NCBI GenBank assembly: GCA_948330435.1 | Contig: CAOJBY010000020.1 | Coordinates: forward strand, 1-64,000 | Origin: an uncultured Lachnoclostridium sp. | GTDB taxonomy: Bacteria; Bacillota; Clostridia; Lachnospirales; Lachnospiraceae | Direction: 5' to 3' | Length of the DNA: 64,000 nucleotides | In this document: positions 50,230 to 59,821 of the stretch, piece by piece | Layout: every line of letters begins with the position of its first letter | Numbering within the stretch: the stretch's first letter is position 1 | The notes under the pieces: model-generated | Told to the model about the DNA's origin: nothing | Database searches by the model: none | The model's input: the letters and a program-made list of their open reading frames with translations, nothing else | Translations under genes and position numbers: made by a program

Positions 50230-52650
50230 TTAAAATTCGTGTTCTGTCCGGGCAATGATTGCATCCTGGGCTTCCGGCATCAATGTGGAGAACAGGGCAC
50301 AGTAGCCCGCCACCCGAACCATCAGATCCACATGGTCCTCCGGATGCTCCTTTGCATCCCGCAGGGTTTTTCCGTCCACAATGTTAAATTGATTGTGAAA
50401 TACATTTTTGTCTTTCATGGTGCTGATGAAATCCACAAACTTCCGGAGATTTTCTTCTCCCTCCAAAGCCCCCGGCGAAAAACGCATGTTCAGCAGTTGG
50501 CCGCCGGCGATTTTTTTATTGGGCAGCTTGGAAATGGAATTAATTACCGCTGTGGGACCCTCCCTGTCTGCACCCAGGCAGGGGGAAGCACCCTCATTCA
50601 GAGGTTTTCCGGCCAGCCGTCCATCCGGTGTGGCTCCCACGTCAAATCCGTTGGGAACATAGGAAGTAATGTTCGAGGTTCCCATGGTATACCCGCATCC
50701 AATGGGCCCGCATCCCAGGCGATCCGTATGGTAATCGGGAAGAAGTGCCAGATAGGATTCATAAACCTGTGCCACAATCTCATCCACATAGTCGTCATCA
50801 TTTCCGAATTTCGGTGCATTTCTGCAAAGCTTGCGGACTCTGGCACCCTCAAGTCCCTCAAAGTTGGAGTCCAGGGCTTCACGGAGTTGTTTGAAAGTCA
50901 GCTTCTTTTCCTCGAATACCAATTTCTTAACGGCCGCCAGAGAATCTCCCACCACCGAGGGGCCAATGTTTGACTGGCTGACATAATCAAACTCCGCTCC
51001 GCCATTTTTCAGCGTCTTTCCTCTCTCCAGACTGCTGTTAACAGTGGAGGAAGCAAAGGCATCGGCATCGTGGTATTTGAGGGACTGATCGCAGATCCGA
51101 TCACTCTCCACCGCCAGTTCAAAATAGAATTTCAGTGCTTTATTCCATGCCGCCCAAAGCTCTTCAAAAGACTCATAGGAGATTTCCCGCCCCTGCTTTC
51201 CATTGATGGTAAACAACTGGATTCCCGTGGCAGGATCCATTCCGTTATTCAGGATTATCTCCAGAATCTTTCCGAAATTGATATAGGTCATGCCTGTGGC
51301 CCTGTGGCCCCATCTTCCCGGGATGGCCGTCTCCACGCACCCCATGGATGCATAATCCCGGGCTGTCTCCAGATCAAGGTCCAGGGTCATCATAGCAGGA
51401 ATGCAAACCTCGTCGCAGAACAGGGAGGGCATTCCAAATCCCTTTCGAATGAGCCGTGCCGCATCCTCAATGAGACCCCTTGGCGTTTCGCCGGAAAAAC
51501 GGACGCTCAGGTTCGGTTCCGGAAGTCTGGATTGATTCATTGCTTCCAGACACAGGTAGGAGAGATCATTTGTCCCCTCCGAACTGTCCGGCCTTGTTCC
51601 TCCCACCATCAGATTGGAATAAAGGGGATAACCGCCGCTGTACTGCGTATGATCCCAGGGACGTATTTTATTGAGACTGTTTGTCATTATAAAGAAATGG
51701 GTAATGATCTCCAGTGCTTTTTCTTTTGTGAGAATTCCCGCTTCCAAATCCGCCTGATAATAGGGGTAAATGTACTGGTCAAACCGTCCAAAGGAAAAGG
51801 AATGCCCGTTGCTCTCAATCATCATAAGGAGATGGGTCAGATAGACTGTCTCCACTGCTTCATAGAAGCTTCTTGCCTTTCCCTCCATGAGATGCGTGCA
51901 CATTTCTTTTATTACAAGAAGCTCTTTCCTACGCTTCTCATCCCTTTCCTCTTTTGCCTGTCTGTCTGCCAGTTCACCAAAACGTTTGATATAGCTTAAT
52001 GCTGCGTTCATGGCAATCACAACTGCCTGATAAAAATCCTTTTGCTCCTGGGTGAGATTCTCCTGCTCGAGCTTCTCCTCTGCTATCCTGGCCATTCCGC
52101 CATAGCCGACTTCCAGAACAAAATCATGGTTGGGAATGATATGTCCGTCTCCCGACATGCTGATTCCGCCCCTGTGAAGAACCGCCTGCTCGGCAGCCAG
52201 CTTATTTATCTTGGTCAGATTCCTCTTCACTTCGTCCTGATGGGTTTTTCCATGCCAGTAGGACTGAAGCTTGCGAAGCCTTTCTTTTGTATCTTCATCA
52301 ATATTGAAATAATCCCCGGAACGCTTAGGAAAGTCCTCCATCTCCTCAATCACCCAGTCAAAGGAATATTCCGGGAAAACGGGGGCTGCAAAATTCTCCC
52401 TTGCCTGGTTTCCAAAAATCAAGGAATCCGGTTCTATATAGATCGTCATCTTCTCCAGTATTGCTTTCAGAGCCTTTGCCCTGCGTATTACAATTGGCTC
52501 TCCCTCCGTCTCCTGAAACGACTCTGTAATAATCTCCGCCCGCTCCGGGCAAATGGTGGGAATTCGGTTGTTCATCCGATTCTGCAGCCGATCAATTCTC
52601 TGAAAATCACATTCCTCATTTTGAGGAACAAAGCTTAAAAATTCTACCAT
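50230..52650 (-). CDS. Glycyl-radical enzyme of the PFL2/dehydratase-like branch
   Basis: An 806-residue protein. MGCVETAIPGRWGHR holds the thiyl Cys (Cys438), and VRVAGYCALF near the C-terminus the glycyl radical (Gly782). The GCVE form differs from pyruvate formate-lyase, which has two adjacent Cys, and groups it with dehydratase/C-C or C-N lyase branches such as YbiW-like proteins. The substrate is not predictable. Its gene lies between a nagB-like gene and its activase, each junction occupied by a palindromic element. Confidence 0.88.
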   Translation of the reverse strand: MVEFLSFVPQNEECDFQRIDRLQNRMNNRIPTICPERAEIITESFQETEGEPIVIRRAKALKAILEKMTIYIEPDSLIFGNQARENFAAPVFPEYSFDWVIEEMEDFPKRSGDYFNIDEDTKERLRKLQSYWHGKTHQDEVKRNLTKINKLAAEQAVLHRGGISMSGDGHIIPNHDFVLEVGYGGMARIAEEKLEQENLTQEQKDFYQAVVIAMNAALSYIKRFGELADRQAKEERDEKRRKELLVIKEMCTHLMEGKARSFYEAVETVYLTHLLMMIESNGHSFSFGRFDQYIYPYYQADLEAGILTKEKALEIITHFFIMTNSLNKIRPWDHTQYSGGYPLYSNLMVGGTRPDSSEGTNDLSYLCLEAMNQSRLPEPNLSVRFSGETPRGLIEDAARLIRKGFGMPSLFCDEVCIPAMMTLDLDLETARDYASMGCVETAIPGRWGHRATGMTYINFGKILEIILNNGMDPATGIQLFTINGKQGREISYESFEELWAAWNKALKFYFELAVESDRICDQSLKYHDADAFASSTVNSSLERGKTLKNGGAEFDYVSQSNIGPSVVGDSLAAVKKLVFEEKKLTFKQLREALDSNFEGLEGARVRKLCRNAPKFGNDDDYVDEIVAQVYESYLALLPDYHTDRLGCGPIGCGYTMGTSNITSYVPNGFDVGATPDGRLAGKPLNEGASPCLGADREGPTAVINSISKLPNKKIAGGQLLNMRFSPGALEGEENLRKFVDFISTMKDKNVFHNQFNIVDGKTLRDAKEHPEDHVDLMVRVAGYCALFSTLMPEAQDAIIARTEHEF

Positions 52651-52669
52651 ATGTCATTTCCTCCGATTA

Positions 52670-52754
52670 GAAGTTCCGTAATATCCTGTCAGTACACCCT
52701 TATCTAGATCGATTTCCAGCCACAAAAAGATGTGTCTGTAAATCGATCTGTGCC
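52670..52754. repeat. Dispersed palindromic element, copy C
   Basis: AAGTTCCGTAA and CAGTACACCCTTAT mark the left end; AGATCGATTT pairs with AAATCGATCT around a loop with CAGCCAC...ATGTGTCTG. It encodes the last 15 or so residues and the stop of the nagB-like gene. Confidence 0.8.
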
Positions 52755-53471
52755 GCCGCCTTTTCATCCAGAATCACGGTCACATCCGGGTGAATCCACA
52801 GAAAGGAAGCCGGAAGCTTCGGTGTAATTTCCCGATTGTTCAAAAAACGTCCCACCGCCTCACTTTTTCCCTCTCCATCTGCGATGAGAATGATTTTTTT
52901 ACTGTTCAAAATAATATTCATTCCCAGCGTAATCGCCCTGTCCGGCACTTCCTCATCCGGACCAAAAAATCTGGAGTTGTCCTGAACTGTCTTTTCTGAC
53001 AACTGCTCCACATAGGCAAACACCCTGCTTTTATCCCCGGGCATATTAAATGCTATATGGCCGTCTCTTCCTATTCCCAGTAGAATCAGGTCAAAATATC
53101 CCTTTTCTATAATTTTATCCGTATATTCCTCACAGGCTTTATCCAGATCCTCTGCCGCAGCATCCGGCACATACATGTTTTCTTCCTGAAAATTCACCTG
53201 ATCATAGAGATATTTCCGCATGAAATAGTAATAGCTCTGGGGATGCTCCCTGGTAAGGGGCACATATTCGTCCATATTAAAGCCTAGAACTCCGGAAAAG
53301 TCCAGGCTATCCTCCTGATACATTTTAACCAGATGCTCATAGCACTTTAAGGGGGTGGATCCGGTTGGAAAGGCAATTGCCATATTCGGATTCCTCTTTA
53401 TCTCTTCCGCAATCATCTCCGCCGCTGTTTTTCCCATACTGTCACTGTCTTTTTACCATTAAAACTTTCAT
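52700..53471 (-). CDS. nagB: Glucosamine-6-phosphate deaminase-like gene with an apparent 5' frameshift
   Basis: The likely start is ATG 53471 (AAGGAGG upstream) giving MKVLMVK, which matches the NagB beginning. A run of five A (53450-53454) then shifts the frame to an early stop; four A would read on as DSDSMGKTAAEM. A shorter in-frame start exists at 53437. FPTGSTPLKCYEHLV, FNMDEYVPL and GIGRDGHIAFN are NagB motifs, but the Glu after FN in E. coli NagB is Met here. The C-terminus runs into a palindromic element. It converts an amino-sugar 6-phosphate to a ketose phosphate, if active. Confidence 0.75.
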
Positions 53472-53609
53472 ATCCGCTCCTCCTTTCTGGTTTTATTCTA
53501 ACATAATAAAACATTTTGTAAAGTGTTTTTATGTTTCTTTTAAAATATTTTTGTTGCAGGAATCTGCTCTCTATTAACAAGGATACTTTTATACAGGCAA
53601 AAAGAAAAT

Positions 53610-53642
53610 GCTGGGGGTGTCGCAAAACAAGACATCCCCAAC
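53610..53642 (-). terminator. Terminator of the deoR gene
   Basis: On the minus strand GTTGGGG-TGTC pairs with GACA-CCCCAGC around a 9-base loop and is followed by ATTTTCTTTTT. It is 24 bases after the deoR stop. The arm GGTGTCGCAAAACAAGA is a decayed form of the 8.5- and 27.5-kb hairpins. Confidence 0.75.
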
Positions 53643-53665
53643 ATCTTCTTTTTAATAAGAATGAT

Positions 53666-54436
53666 CTATTTCATCTCCTGAGCCACAATCAGCTTTTGAC
53701 AATTCGCCCTTATCACTTCCTGCGTTTCCGGATCGATTCCATCATCCGTTATGATACAGTCAAAGTCAGAAAGATCCGCATGTTTTGCAAGACATTTTAC
53801 TCCGAACTTTGTGTGATCCACCATAAGGACTTTTTCTTTTCCCGCTGCCAGAAGTGCCCTCTTCATCTCCGCATCGTATATCTCCGGTACGGAAGCCCCC
53901 TGTTCCAGGCTGCATCCGTGGGTACCGATAAAGACTTTGTCCGCATGGAAATTTTCTATAAATTTCGCCGTTGAGATCCCAAAGGTCCCTGCGGAAATAT
54001 CATCATATTCACCGGGAGCCAAAAGCAGCTTGATCTTTGGCAGACCGCCCAAGAAGCTGACAACCGGCCACGAATTTGTAATAACCGTCAGTTTCTTTCC
54101 CTTTAAATATTTTGCAAGCTGAAGAGTAGTTGTTCCGCAGTCTATGATAATGACATCGCCGTCCCGAATCATCCTGGCCGCCTCATAGCCAATCATCTGC
54201 TTTTTGTCAATACATTGGGTGGATTTCATGGAAAAGCTTGGCTCTATCGACGTTCCCTTGTTCAGATATGCTCCCCCATAATTGGTGGTAATCAACCCCT
54301 GCTTTTCAAAAACTGCCAGATCTCTTCGAATCGTCATAGGGGTCACATCAAAGCGGGCTGCCAGTTCGATTACCTCTACCGATTGGTTTTCCTGAAGAAG
54401 CCGAAAAATCTCCATTCTTCGCTCTGCTGCATTCAT
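53666..54436 (-). CDS. DeoR family transcriptional regulator
   Basis: A 256-residue protein. The N-terminal winged helix (IELAARFDVTPMTIRRDLAV, GLITTNYGGAYL) is followed by the sugar-phosphate sensing domain (DVIIIDCGTTTLQLAKYL, KVFIGTHGCSLEQGAS, VMVDHTKFG-type ending). It is upstream of the nagB-like gene on the same strand and probably controls it and the glycyl-radical genes in response to a sugar phosphate. Confidence 0.87.
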   Translation of the reverse strand: MNAAERRMEIFRLLQENQSVEVIELAARFDVTPMTIRRDLAVFEKQGLITTNYGGAYLNKGTSIEPSFSMKSTQCIDKKQMIGYEAARMIRDGDVIIIDCGTTTLQLAKYLKGKKLTVITNSWPVVSFLGGLPKIKLLLAPGEYDDISAGTFGISTAKFIENFHADKVFIGTHGCSLEQGASVPEIYDAEMKRALLAAGKEKVLMVDHTKFGVKCLAKHADLSDFDCIITDDGIDPETQEVIRANCQKLIVAQEMK

Positions 54437-54532
54437 TTTCTCTCCTCCTTAACCTTTGCCCAATATGCAGGCATGCTTCCCTCACTAACGCTCATTCTAA
54501 CATGGAAAGGATTTTTGTACAACTCTTCCCAT

Positions 54533-55325
54533 TCAACGATCAACGTCTTTTTCCAAAAACCTTTCCAGATACGCTTTCCACTCCGCCCGTTCAACATGTG
54601 ACAAATCCGCCACAGGCTTCTTCCCCTCCTCCAGGGGATGCATGGTGATGATCAGGTCATAGGTCTCCTCCTGACACAGGGGCAATTGCAAAGTCGTACA
54701 CCGTTCCACAATACAAAGCCCCGGAAGCATATGCTCCAGATGTTTCTGCAATTCCCGACATTTCAATATATCCACATTTGCTACCAGCAGAGCTTTTTTT
54801 ACGGTTTCCATCCGCTTCTGCGAATCCAGAAAACGGAGCGTAATGCAGACATACTCTCTGGCATCCGGAACCACCCCCGTATAGCTTTGATAAATCTCTT
54901 TTGCATCTCTCACATGGGAATAAATCTCCTGTTCTTCCCTGGTCCAGTTAAAAAGAGCATTCTCATCTCTCCATGACTCATTTTGAAGACGATATACCGA
55001 ATTTTTCAGATGAAACACCAATCCAAAGTAAAACATTTTATCATATTAACCGCTGTCGTTCTTTCGACTCCGCCAAAAGCCGGATCCCCGTACCCTGCTT
55101 TTTCACAATCCGCACATGTTCCAGATGATGTTCCAAAAGCCAGGCTTCCGCCCGGCTTAAATAATTCTGTATGGAACGCTTCGAGAGCTTCAGACTATCT
55201 GACAAATCCTGCAGAGTCACATAATCCTCCTGCTCCAAAAGCAATAGCAAAAGCTGCTGCAAATATTTTGCCGTGGAGCAGGCCATCTCCGGATTTGTTT
55301 CACCCGTCTCAAACACAAGTCCCAC
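54533..55325 (-). pseudogene. BglG/LicR-type PRD regulator remnant
   Basis: Two frames together cover pieces of one gene. At 55041-55325, residues YVTLQDLSDSLKLSKRSIQN are the N-terminal Mga/HTH domain. At 54533-55036 come the end of a PRD (DAREYVCITLRFLDSQKR) and a IIB-like domain (ALLVANVDILKCRELQKH, YDLIITMHPL). The second HTH, the first PRD and much of the second PRD, several hundred residues in all, are missing. It was probably the activator of the neighbouring cellobiose-type PTS, which is also broken. Confidence 0.65.
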
Positions 55326-55360
55326 GCCTTTCTTCTCCTGAAAGGTAAACGTAATCCCCT

Positions 55361-55870
55361 CTAACTCTTTCCCATCAAGAAGCTCCTGTATTTCTTTGTT
55401 TTTGTGTCTGAATCATAATTTTCATCTTGATACAATCCTTTCTTTCTGTAGTAAACCGTATTCGTCTCTACCGCCATATCAAAACCGGTTCTACATTCCC
55501 TGTTTGCAAAAATGCATAAGGAGCAAATCAGAAACGGAAAACCCTGGAGCACATACAGGGAAAGCATCTTCAGCCCGCTTCGAAGACAGAGCAGCAGCCT
55601 GTTAAGGATCCCTTCCCTCCCCGGGTTCTGGGGCAGGATACGCAATCCCAGCAGCAGCTTCCCCAGGGTGGCTCCTCCTGTCAGTATCAGCATCACCACC
55701 TCATAGACAAAGGCAATCGTCAGGGTCATTCCATAAGCATGGTTAAACTCCTGAAACATCCAGCTTGTCAGTTCCTCATCCTGGGCCGCATACATGGTGG
55801 CCTGTACCCGGAAATAATCCGGCTCTCCGGTAAAGGAATACACCAGAAAAACCAATACCAAAACAACCAT
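55361..55870 (-). CDS. RDD family membrane protein, short at its N-terminus
   Basis: A 169-residue protein with about three hydrophobic segments (VVLVLVFLVYSF, MTLTIAFVYEVVMLILTGG, LSLYVLQGFPFLICSLCIFA). GATLGKLLLGLRIL is the RDD family core, but the first RDD helix with the R-D-D motif is missing. GGAGG lies 7 bases before the ATG, so the short form may be genuine. It follows the truncated IIC gene. Confidence 0.6.
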   Translation of the reverse strand: MVVLVLVFLVYSFTGEPDYFRVQATMYAAQDEELTSWMFQEFNHAYGMTLTIAFVYEVVMLILTGGATLGKLLLGLRILPQNPGREGILNRLLLCLRSGLKMLSLYVLQGFPFLICSLCIFANRECRTGFDMAVETNTVYYRKKGLYQDENYDSDTKTKKYRSFLMGKS

Positions 55871-55886
55871 ACACTGCCTCCTTTAC

Positions 55887-56945
55887 TCAGGCTTTCGCCT
55901 GCTCTAAAAGCTGCTCCTGTTCATAATTCTTCTTATCCCATGCCCGAATGAAAGGAAGCCATATGACAAAGGATACGATCTGGGCCACCACGCCCATAAC
56001 ACTTCCGGTCATCAAAAAGCCGCTGATAAAGAATGGCGTTGTCCATGGCACCATATAGTTGCACAGGGGGAACAGTCCAATGGCAGTTCCTATGTACTGG
56101 ACTGTCATAACGGCTACCGGGGACAGCAGGAAAGGAACCAGAAGTACCGGATTTAATACGATAGGAAGTCCAAAAGTAACCGGTTCGTTGATATTAAAGA
56201 TTCCAGGCCCAATGCCAATCTTTCCCACCTGCTTTAAAAGTTTTGATTTGGCAAAAAGAAGCATATAAACAACCACCGGAAGCGTACAGCCCGAACCTCC
56301 GATCCATACACCACTCTCATAGAACGGCATTGTTACAATGTGGCTTGCGGCAGAAGCAAGGTTTTCCTGCATATTGAGCAGCCAGATAGGCTCAAAGATG
56401 GGATATACAATAATGGAAGATCCATGAAGTCCCACTGCCCAAAGAGCCTGCTCGAAAACGGTACATAAGAGTGTTCCAATATAAGAAGAGTCCATGCCCC
56501 GAAGAGGTGCCGCAATAATCGCCGCCACAAAGGCAGGAAAGCTTTCCCACACTGTCAGGCTGAACAATCCCCGAATGACCAGAAACATTACAATAATCAG
56601 AATTCCCGGAATCAATGCGGTAAACTGTCTGGATATTGCAGGCGGTACGGATGCCGGAAGCTTGATTGTAATATTCTTCTGTACCAGAACACGATAAATT
56701 TCACCAACTATCAATGCAATCAGCAAGGCTGTAAAAAGATATTCCGCCGAAAAGTTGGATGCCACCCATGCTTCCACTACCCCGTCCGCCGTGTCAAAAG
56801 ATCCTATAATATTGGTTATAAAAAAGCAGGACAGGGCGATAACAGCAACGATGTTGTAGGTTGCATTCATGATAATACCCTCAAATGCATTCCAGTTTTC
56901 TCCAAACGTCCCTGCCATAAAGTCCAGATAGGGTTGAAACGGAAA
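55887..56945 (-). pseudogene. Cellobiose/lactose-family PTS EIIC, 5' truncated
   Basis: The frame from about 56940 to 55887 encodes a CelB-like IIC: FGENWNAFEGIIMNATYNIV, VGLHGSSIIVYPIFEPIW, GIFNINEPVTFGLPIVLNPV (split over two strands of text) and VPWTTPFFISGF. The conserved first 50-60 residues and first helix are absent; the open frame continues upstream to 57131 with Phe/Lys-rich, non-family sequence overlapping the divergent phosphatase gene. No ribosome site is evident. It is probably a remnant of a lost cellobiose-type PTS. Confidence 0.7.
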
Positions 56946-57078
56946 CTTCCAGATCATTAAGAACAAGAAAACACATTTATGTTTGTAGAGTTTAAGAAAG
57001 AAATAACAGAAAAAGAAATAGTTGCTGAATATAAAGTTCCATGATAGACTAACTACTACACAAGGAGAAAAGTAAATT

Positions 57079-57849
57079 ATGATTAAAGCGGTTTTTTTTG
57101 ATATTGACGACACCTTATTCTCATATACCATTCAAGGGATCGCCCCCTCTTCCATGGAAGCACTGCGGCTCCTGAAAGAGCGAAATATCCTGCGTATCAT
57201 TGCCACCGGACGACATGCAAATGAAGTTTGCGAGCTTCCTCTTAAGGAAATGGATATGGACGGCTATGTTCTTATGAATGGCCAGATCTGCTCTGATTCG
57301 AATATGATCCCTTTCTATGATAATCCCTTTTCCGGTGCTGCCCTGGAAGCCGTCCTGAAAATCTTTCAGGAAAAAAAGGTTCCTGCACTTTTGTGCTCTG
57401 CCAGACATTTTTATCTGAATACGTTTACAGACCGGGTAGCCAGGGTCCACTCTATTATGGAGCGTCCTGCCCCTGCAATCGGCACTTATCAGGGAGAAAA
57501 GATCTATCAGTTTACTGTTTATGCGTCTTATGAAGAGACGGAGTTTCTGAAAGAACAGATTCCTGACTGCCAGTTTCTTCACTGGAATTCTCTTATGACC
57601 GATGTTATTCCATTAAACAGCGGAAAAATGACAGGCATCCGCAAAATGCTGGAACATATCCAATGCAACCCTGAGGAAATCATGGCCTTTGGAGACGGAC
57701 AAAATGATGCCGACATGCTAAAATTCGCAGGGATAGGTGTAGCTATGGGTAAGAGCCATCCCCTGGCTTTGAAGCATGCCGACTTTGTCACAAAAGATAT
57801 TGATGATGACGGAATCTATTATGCACTTAAGCATTTGGGTATTTTATAA
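57079..57849 (+). CDS. Cof-type HAD-IIB phosphatase (second copy)
   Basis: A 256-residue protein, the same length as the copy at 41.4 kb. FFDIDDTLFSY is motif I, IATGRHANEV motif II, MAFGDGQNDADMLKFAGIGV motif IV. AAGGAG lies upstream of the ATG. Probably a sugar-phosphate phosphatase, originally linked to the decayed PTS genes that diverge from it. Confidence 0.87.
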   Translation: MIKAVFFDIDDTLFSYTIQGIAPSSMEALRLLKERNILRIIATGRHANEVCELPLKEMDMDGYVLMNGQICSDSNMIPFYDNPFSGAALEAVLKIFQEKKVPALLCSARHFYLNTFTDRVARVHSIMERPAPAIGTYQGEKIYQFTVYASYEETEFLKEQIPDCQFLHWNSLMTDVIPLNSGKMTGIRKMLEHIQCNPEEIMAFGDGQNDADMLKFAGIGVAMGKSHPLALKHADFVTKDIDDDGIYYALKHLGIL

Positions 57850-57859
57850 TTACCAGTCT

Positions 57860-58888
57860 TTAAAGCAATGCCAAAAAATTCTCTACATTCTCCTGCTTTG
57901 TGGCCCAGCTTGTAGCAAGGCGGACTACCGTATGCTCCGGATCCGGTTTCTCCCAGAAGCCCATAGCCACTTCTTTTTGCAATGCCTGATACTTCTCATT
58001 ATTAAGAAGCACAAATTGCTGATTGGTAGGAGATTCCAAATAGAACGTATATCCTTTTTGAAGCAGACCCTCTTTCAAAAGTTCCGCCATGTCTATGGCA
58101 TGACGGCTTATTTTAAAATACAACTCATCTGTAAACAGGGTGTCAAACTGAACTCCCAAAAGCCGTCCCTTTGCCAGTAGTGCCCCATGCTGCTTCACTA
58201 CAGCAAGAAAATGCCCGGGCATATTTTTCTTTGTAAACACAAGGGCTTCTCCGCACAAAGCTCCCACCTTGGTTCCGCCAATATAAAAGGCATCACAGTA
58301 TTTTGCAATCATGGGAAGCGTTACGTCCGTATTCCGGCTCATAAGTCCATAGCCCAGACGGGCACCGTCCAGATAAAGAGGGAGTTCATAGCTTCGGCAT
58401 ATAGCTGCAAGTTCTTCCAGTTCCGCTTTCGTATAGAGGGTCCCATATTCCGTAGGATGGGAAATATACACCATTCCCGGAAATACCATATGCTCATGGT
58501 TCTCATCCTGCCAAAAATTCTCCAATAATGCTTTCAATTCATTTCCAAAGATTTTTCCCTGGTGTTCCGGAAGTTCCAGTACCTTATGGCCGTGATATTC
58601 GATGGCCCCCGCCTCATGAGTACTCACATGCCCTGTCTTTGCCGCCACAACTCCTTCATATGATTTTAGGAAAGCATCAATGGCAACCGTGTTGGTTTGT
58701 GTTCCACCTACCAAAAAGAAAATCTCAGCCTCAGGACACTCACAGGCTTCTTGTATCTTTTCCTTTGCCCTCTGACAATAAGCATCCTGCCCATAGCCAC
58801 TCAACTGCTCCAGATTCGTCTCCGCCAGACGCTGTAGAATCTGCTCATGAGCACCCTCCACATAATCACTTTCAAATGATAACATCAT
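57860..58888 (-). CDS. Low-specificity L-threonine aldolase-like PLP enzyme
   Basis: A 342-residue fold-type I enzyme. GHVSTHEAGAIEYHGHKV and LDGARLGYGL are the beta-eliminating lyase/threonine aldolase signature, and YIGGTKVGAL carries the PLP Lys. It splits beta-hydroxy amino acids to glycine and an aldehyde. It converges on the Cof phosphatase gene and is followed upstream by the metallo-beta-lactamase gene on the same strand. Confidence 0.85.
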   Translation of the reverse strand: MMLSFESDYVEGAHEQILQRLAETNLEQLSGYGQDAYCQRAKEKIQEACECPEAEIFFLVGGTQTNTVAIDAFLKSYEGVVAAKTGHVSTHEAGAIEYHGHKVLELPEHQGKIFGNELKALLENFWQDENHEHMVFPGMVYISHPTEYGTLYTKAELEELAAICRSYELPLYLDGARLGYGLMSRNTDVTLPMIAKYCDAFYIGGTKVGALCGEALVFTKKNMPGHFLAVVKQHGALLAKGRLLGVQFDTLFTDELYFKISRHAIDMAELLKEGLLQKGYTFYLESPTNQQFVLLNNEKYQALQKEVAMGFWEKPDPEHTVVRLATSWATKQENVENFLALL

Positions 58889-58901
58889 GTCCTCCTTCGG
58901 A

Positions 58902-59714
58902 TTATAATTCTATTTCCATCCCGGTATAGATTTGCTCTGCACAGTCCCCCAATTCTTCTTTTAATATATCAAATGCACGTTCTCCTGTACAGTGTCCCGT
59001 GTAAATCTTTTGGATTCCGGTTTTTTTGATACGTTCCGCCAAAGCCCGTACCTCTCCCCGGGAGGATTTGTAGAGATGAAATCCTCCCAGCATGGCATAT
59101 AATTGTTTTTTCGGAAATGCGGCCTCAATCTCCCGTATGATATTGTCTGCCCCTCCATGAGAGCAGCTACTGAAGATTACAAGCCCTTTCTCCGTGTCAA
59201 AAACCAGGCTTTGCTCATGAGAAAAGGAATCCGGCCAGAATTTTCTTCCCTCTTTTACATACAGATTCACCCCTTTTGCAATCTCTTCCAAACCTTGGGT
59301 CGTGTGAGGAATCAAAGTAATTCCCGGGAGAATCTCATGTTTTCCTGAAACATATTTTATCCGATCTCTGTAGGTTTTTAAGAAGCCCCTGTGAATACCT
59401 ATGTACTTGTGAAAGCACCATTTTTTTCCATAGCAGTTCTCCTTTGTTCCCTCTCTTAGGTAAAAAACCGCATGGGGATTACATGTGAAAAACTCACCCA
59501 TGCCATCTGCGTGATCGTAATGGGCATGAGAGAGCACACCAAAGTCTACCTGACCTAGAGGAATTCCCATTGAATCTGCATTTTTCAGAAAACGCCCGGA
59601 GGCTCCTGTATCCAGCAGGATTTTGTTTGGTCCATACTCTATAAAGACAGACAAGCCCCATTCAGGGGAAAGATTGTTTCTTGTCAGGTTGTCTACTAAA
59701 ATTGTTGCTTGCAT
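58902..59714 (-). CDS. MBL-fold metallohydrolase (COG1237-like)
   Basis: A 270-residue protein. LLDTGASGRFLKNADSMG and VLSHAHYDHADGMG (H-x-H-x-D-H) are the metal motif; a late TGHCTGERAFDIL gives another His. The group includes the 7,8-dihydropterin-6-methyl PABA synthase-like hydrolases, of mostly unknown substrate. It is 13 bases before the threonine aldolase-like gene and close to the CRISPR array trailer. Confidence 0.8.
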   Translation of the reverse strand: MQATILVDNLTRNNLSPEWGLSVFIEYGPNKILLDTGASGRFLKNADSMGIPLGQVDFGVLSHAHYDHADGMGEFFTCNPHAVFYLREGTKENCYGKKWCFHKYIGIHRGFLKTYRDRIKYVSGKHEILPGITLIPHTTQGLEEIAKGVNLYVKEGRKFWPDSFSHEQSLVFDTEKGLVIFSSCSHGGADNIIREIEAAFPKKQLYAMLGGFHLYKSSRGEVRALAERIKKTGIQKIYTGHCTGERAFDILKEELGDCAEQIYTGMEIEL

Positions 59715-59821
59715 ATGATCTCTCCTTTATCTATCGCCTTGATTCTATGCTTAATCAGTATTCTCTACAGGGAAGCCGAGCATCAGAATAGTATTGTTTA
59801 TAACAGCAGGTGTACTGACAT

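Noticed and set aside
57079..57131. N-terminal extension of the PTS IIC frame as a real start
   Set aside because: It overlaps the divergent phosphatase start, lacks a ribosome site and encodes Phe/Lys-rich sequence unlike any IIC N-terminus.
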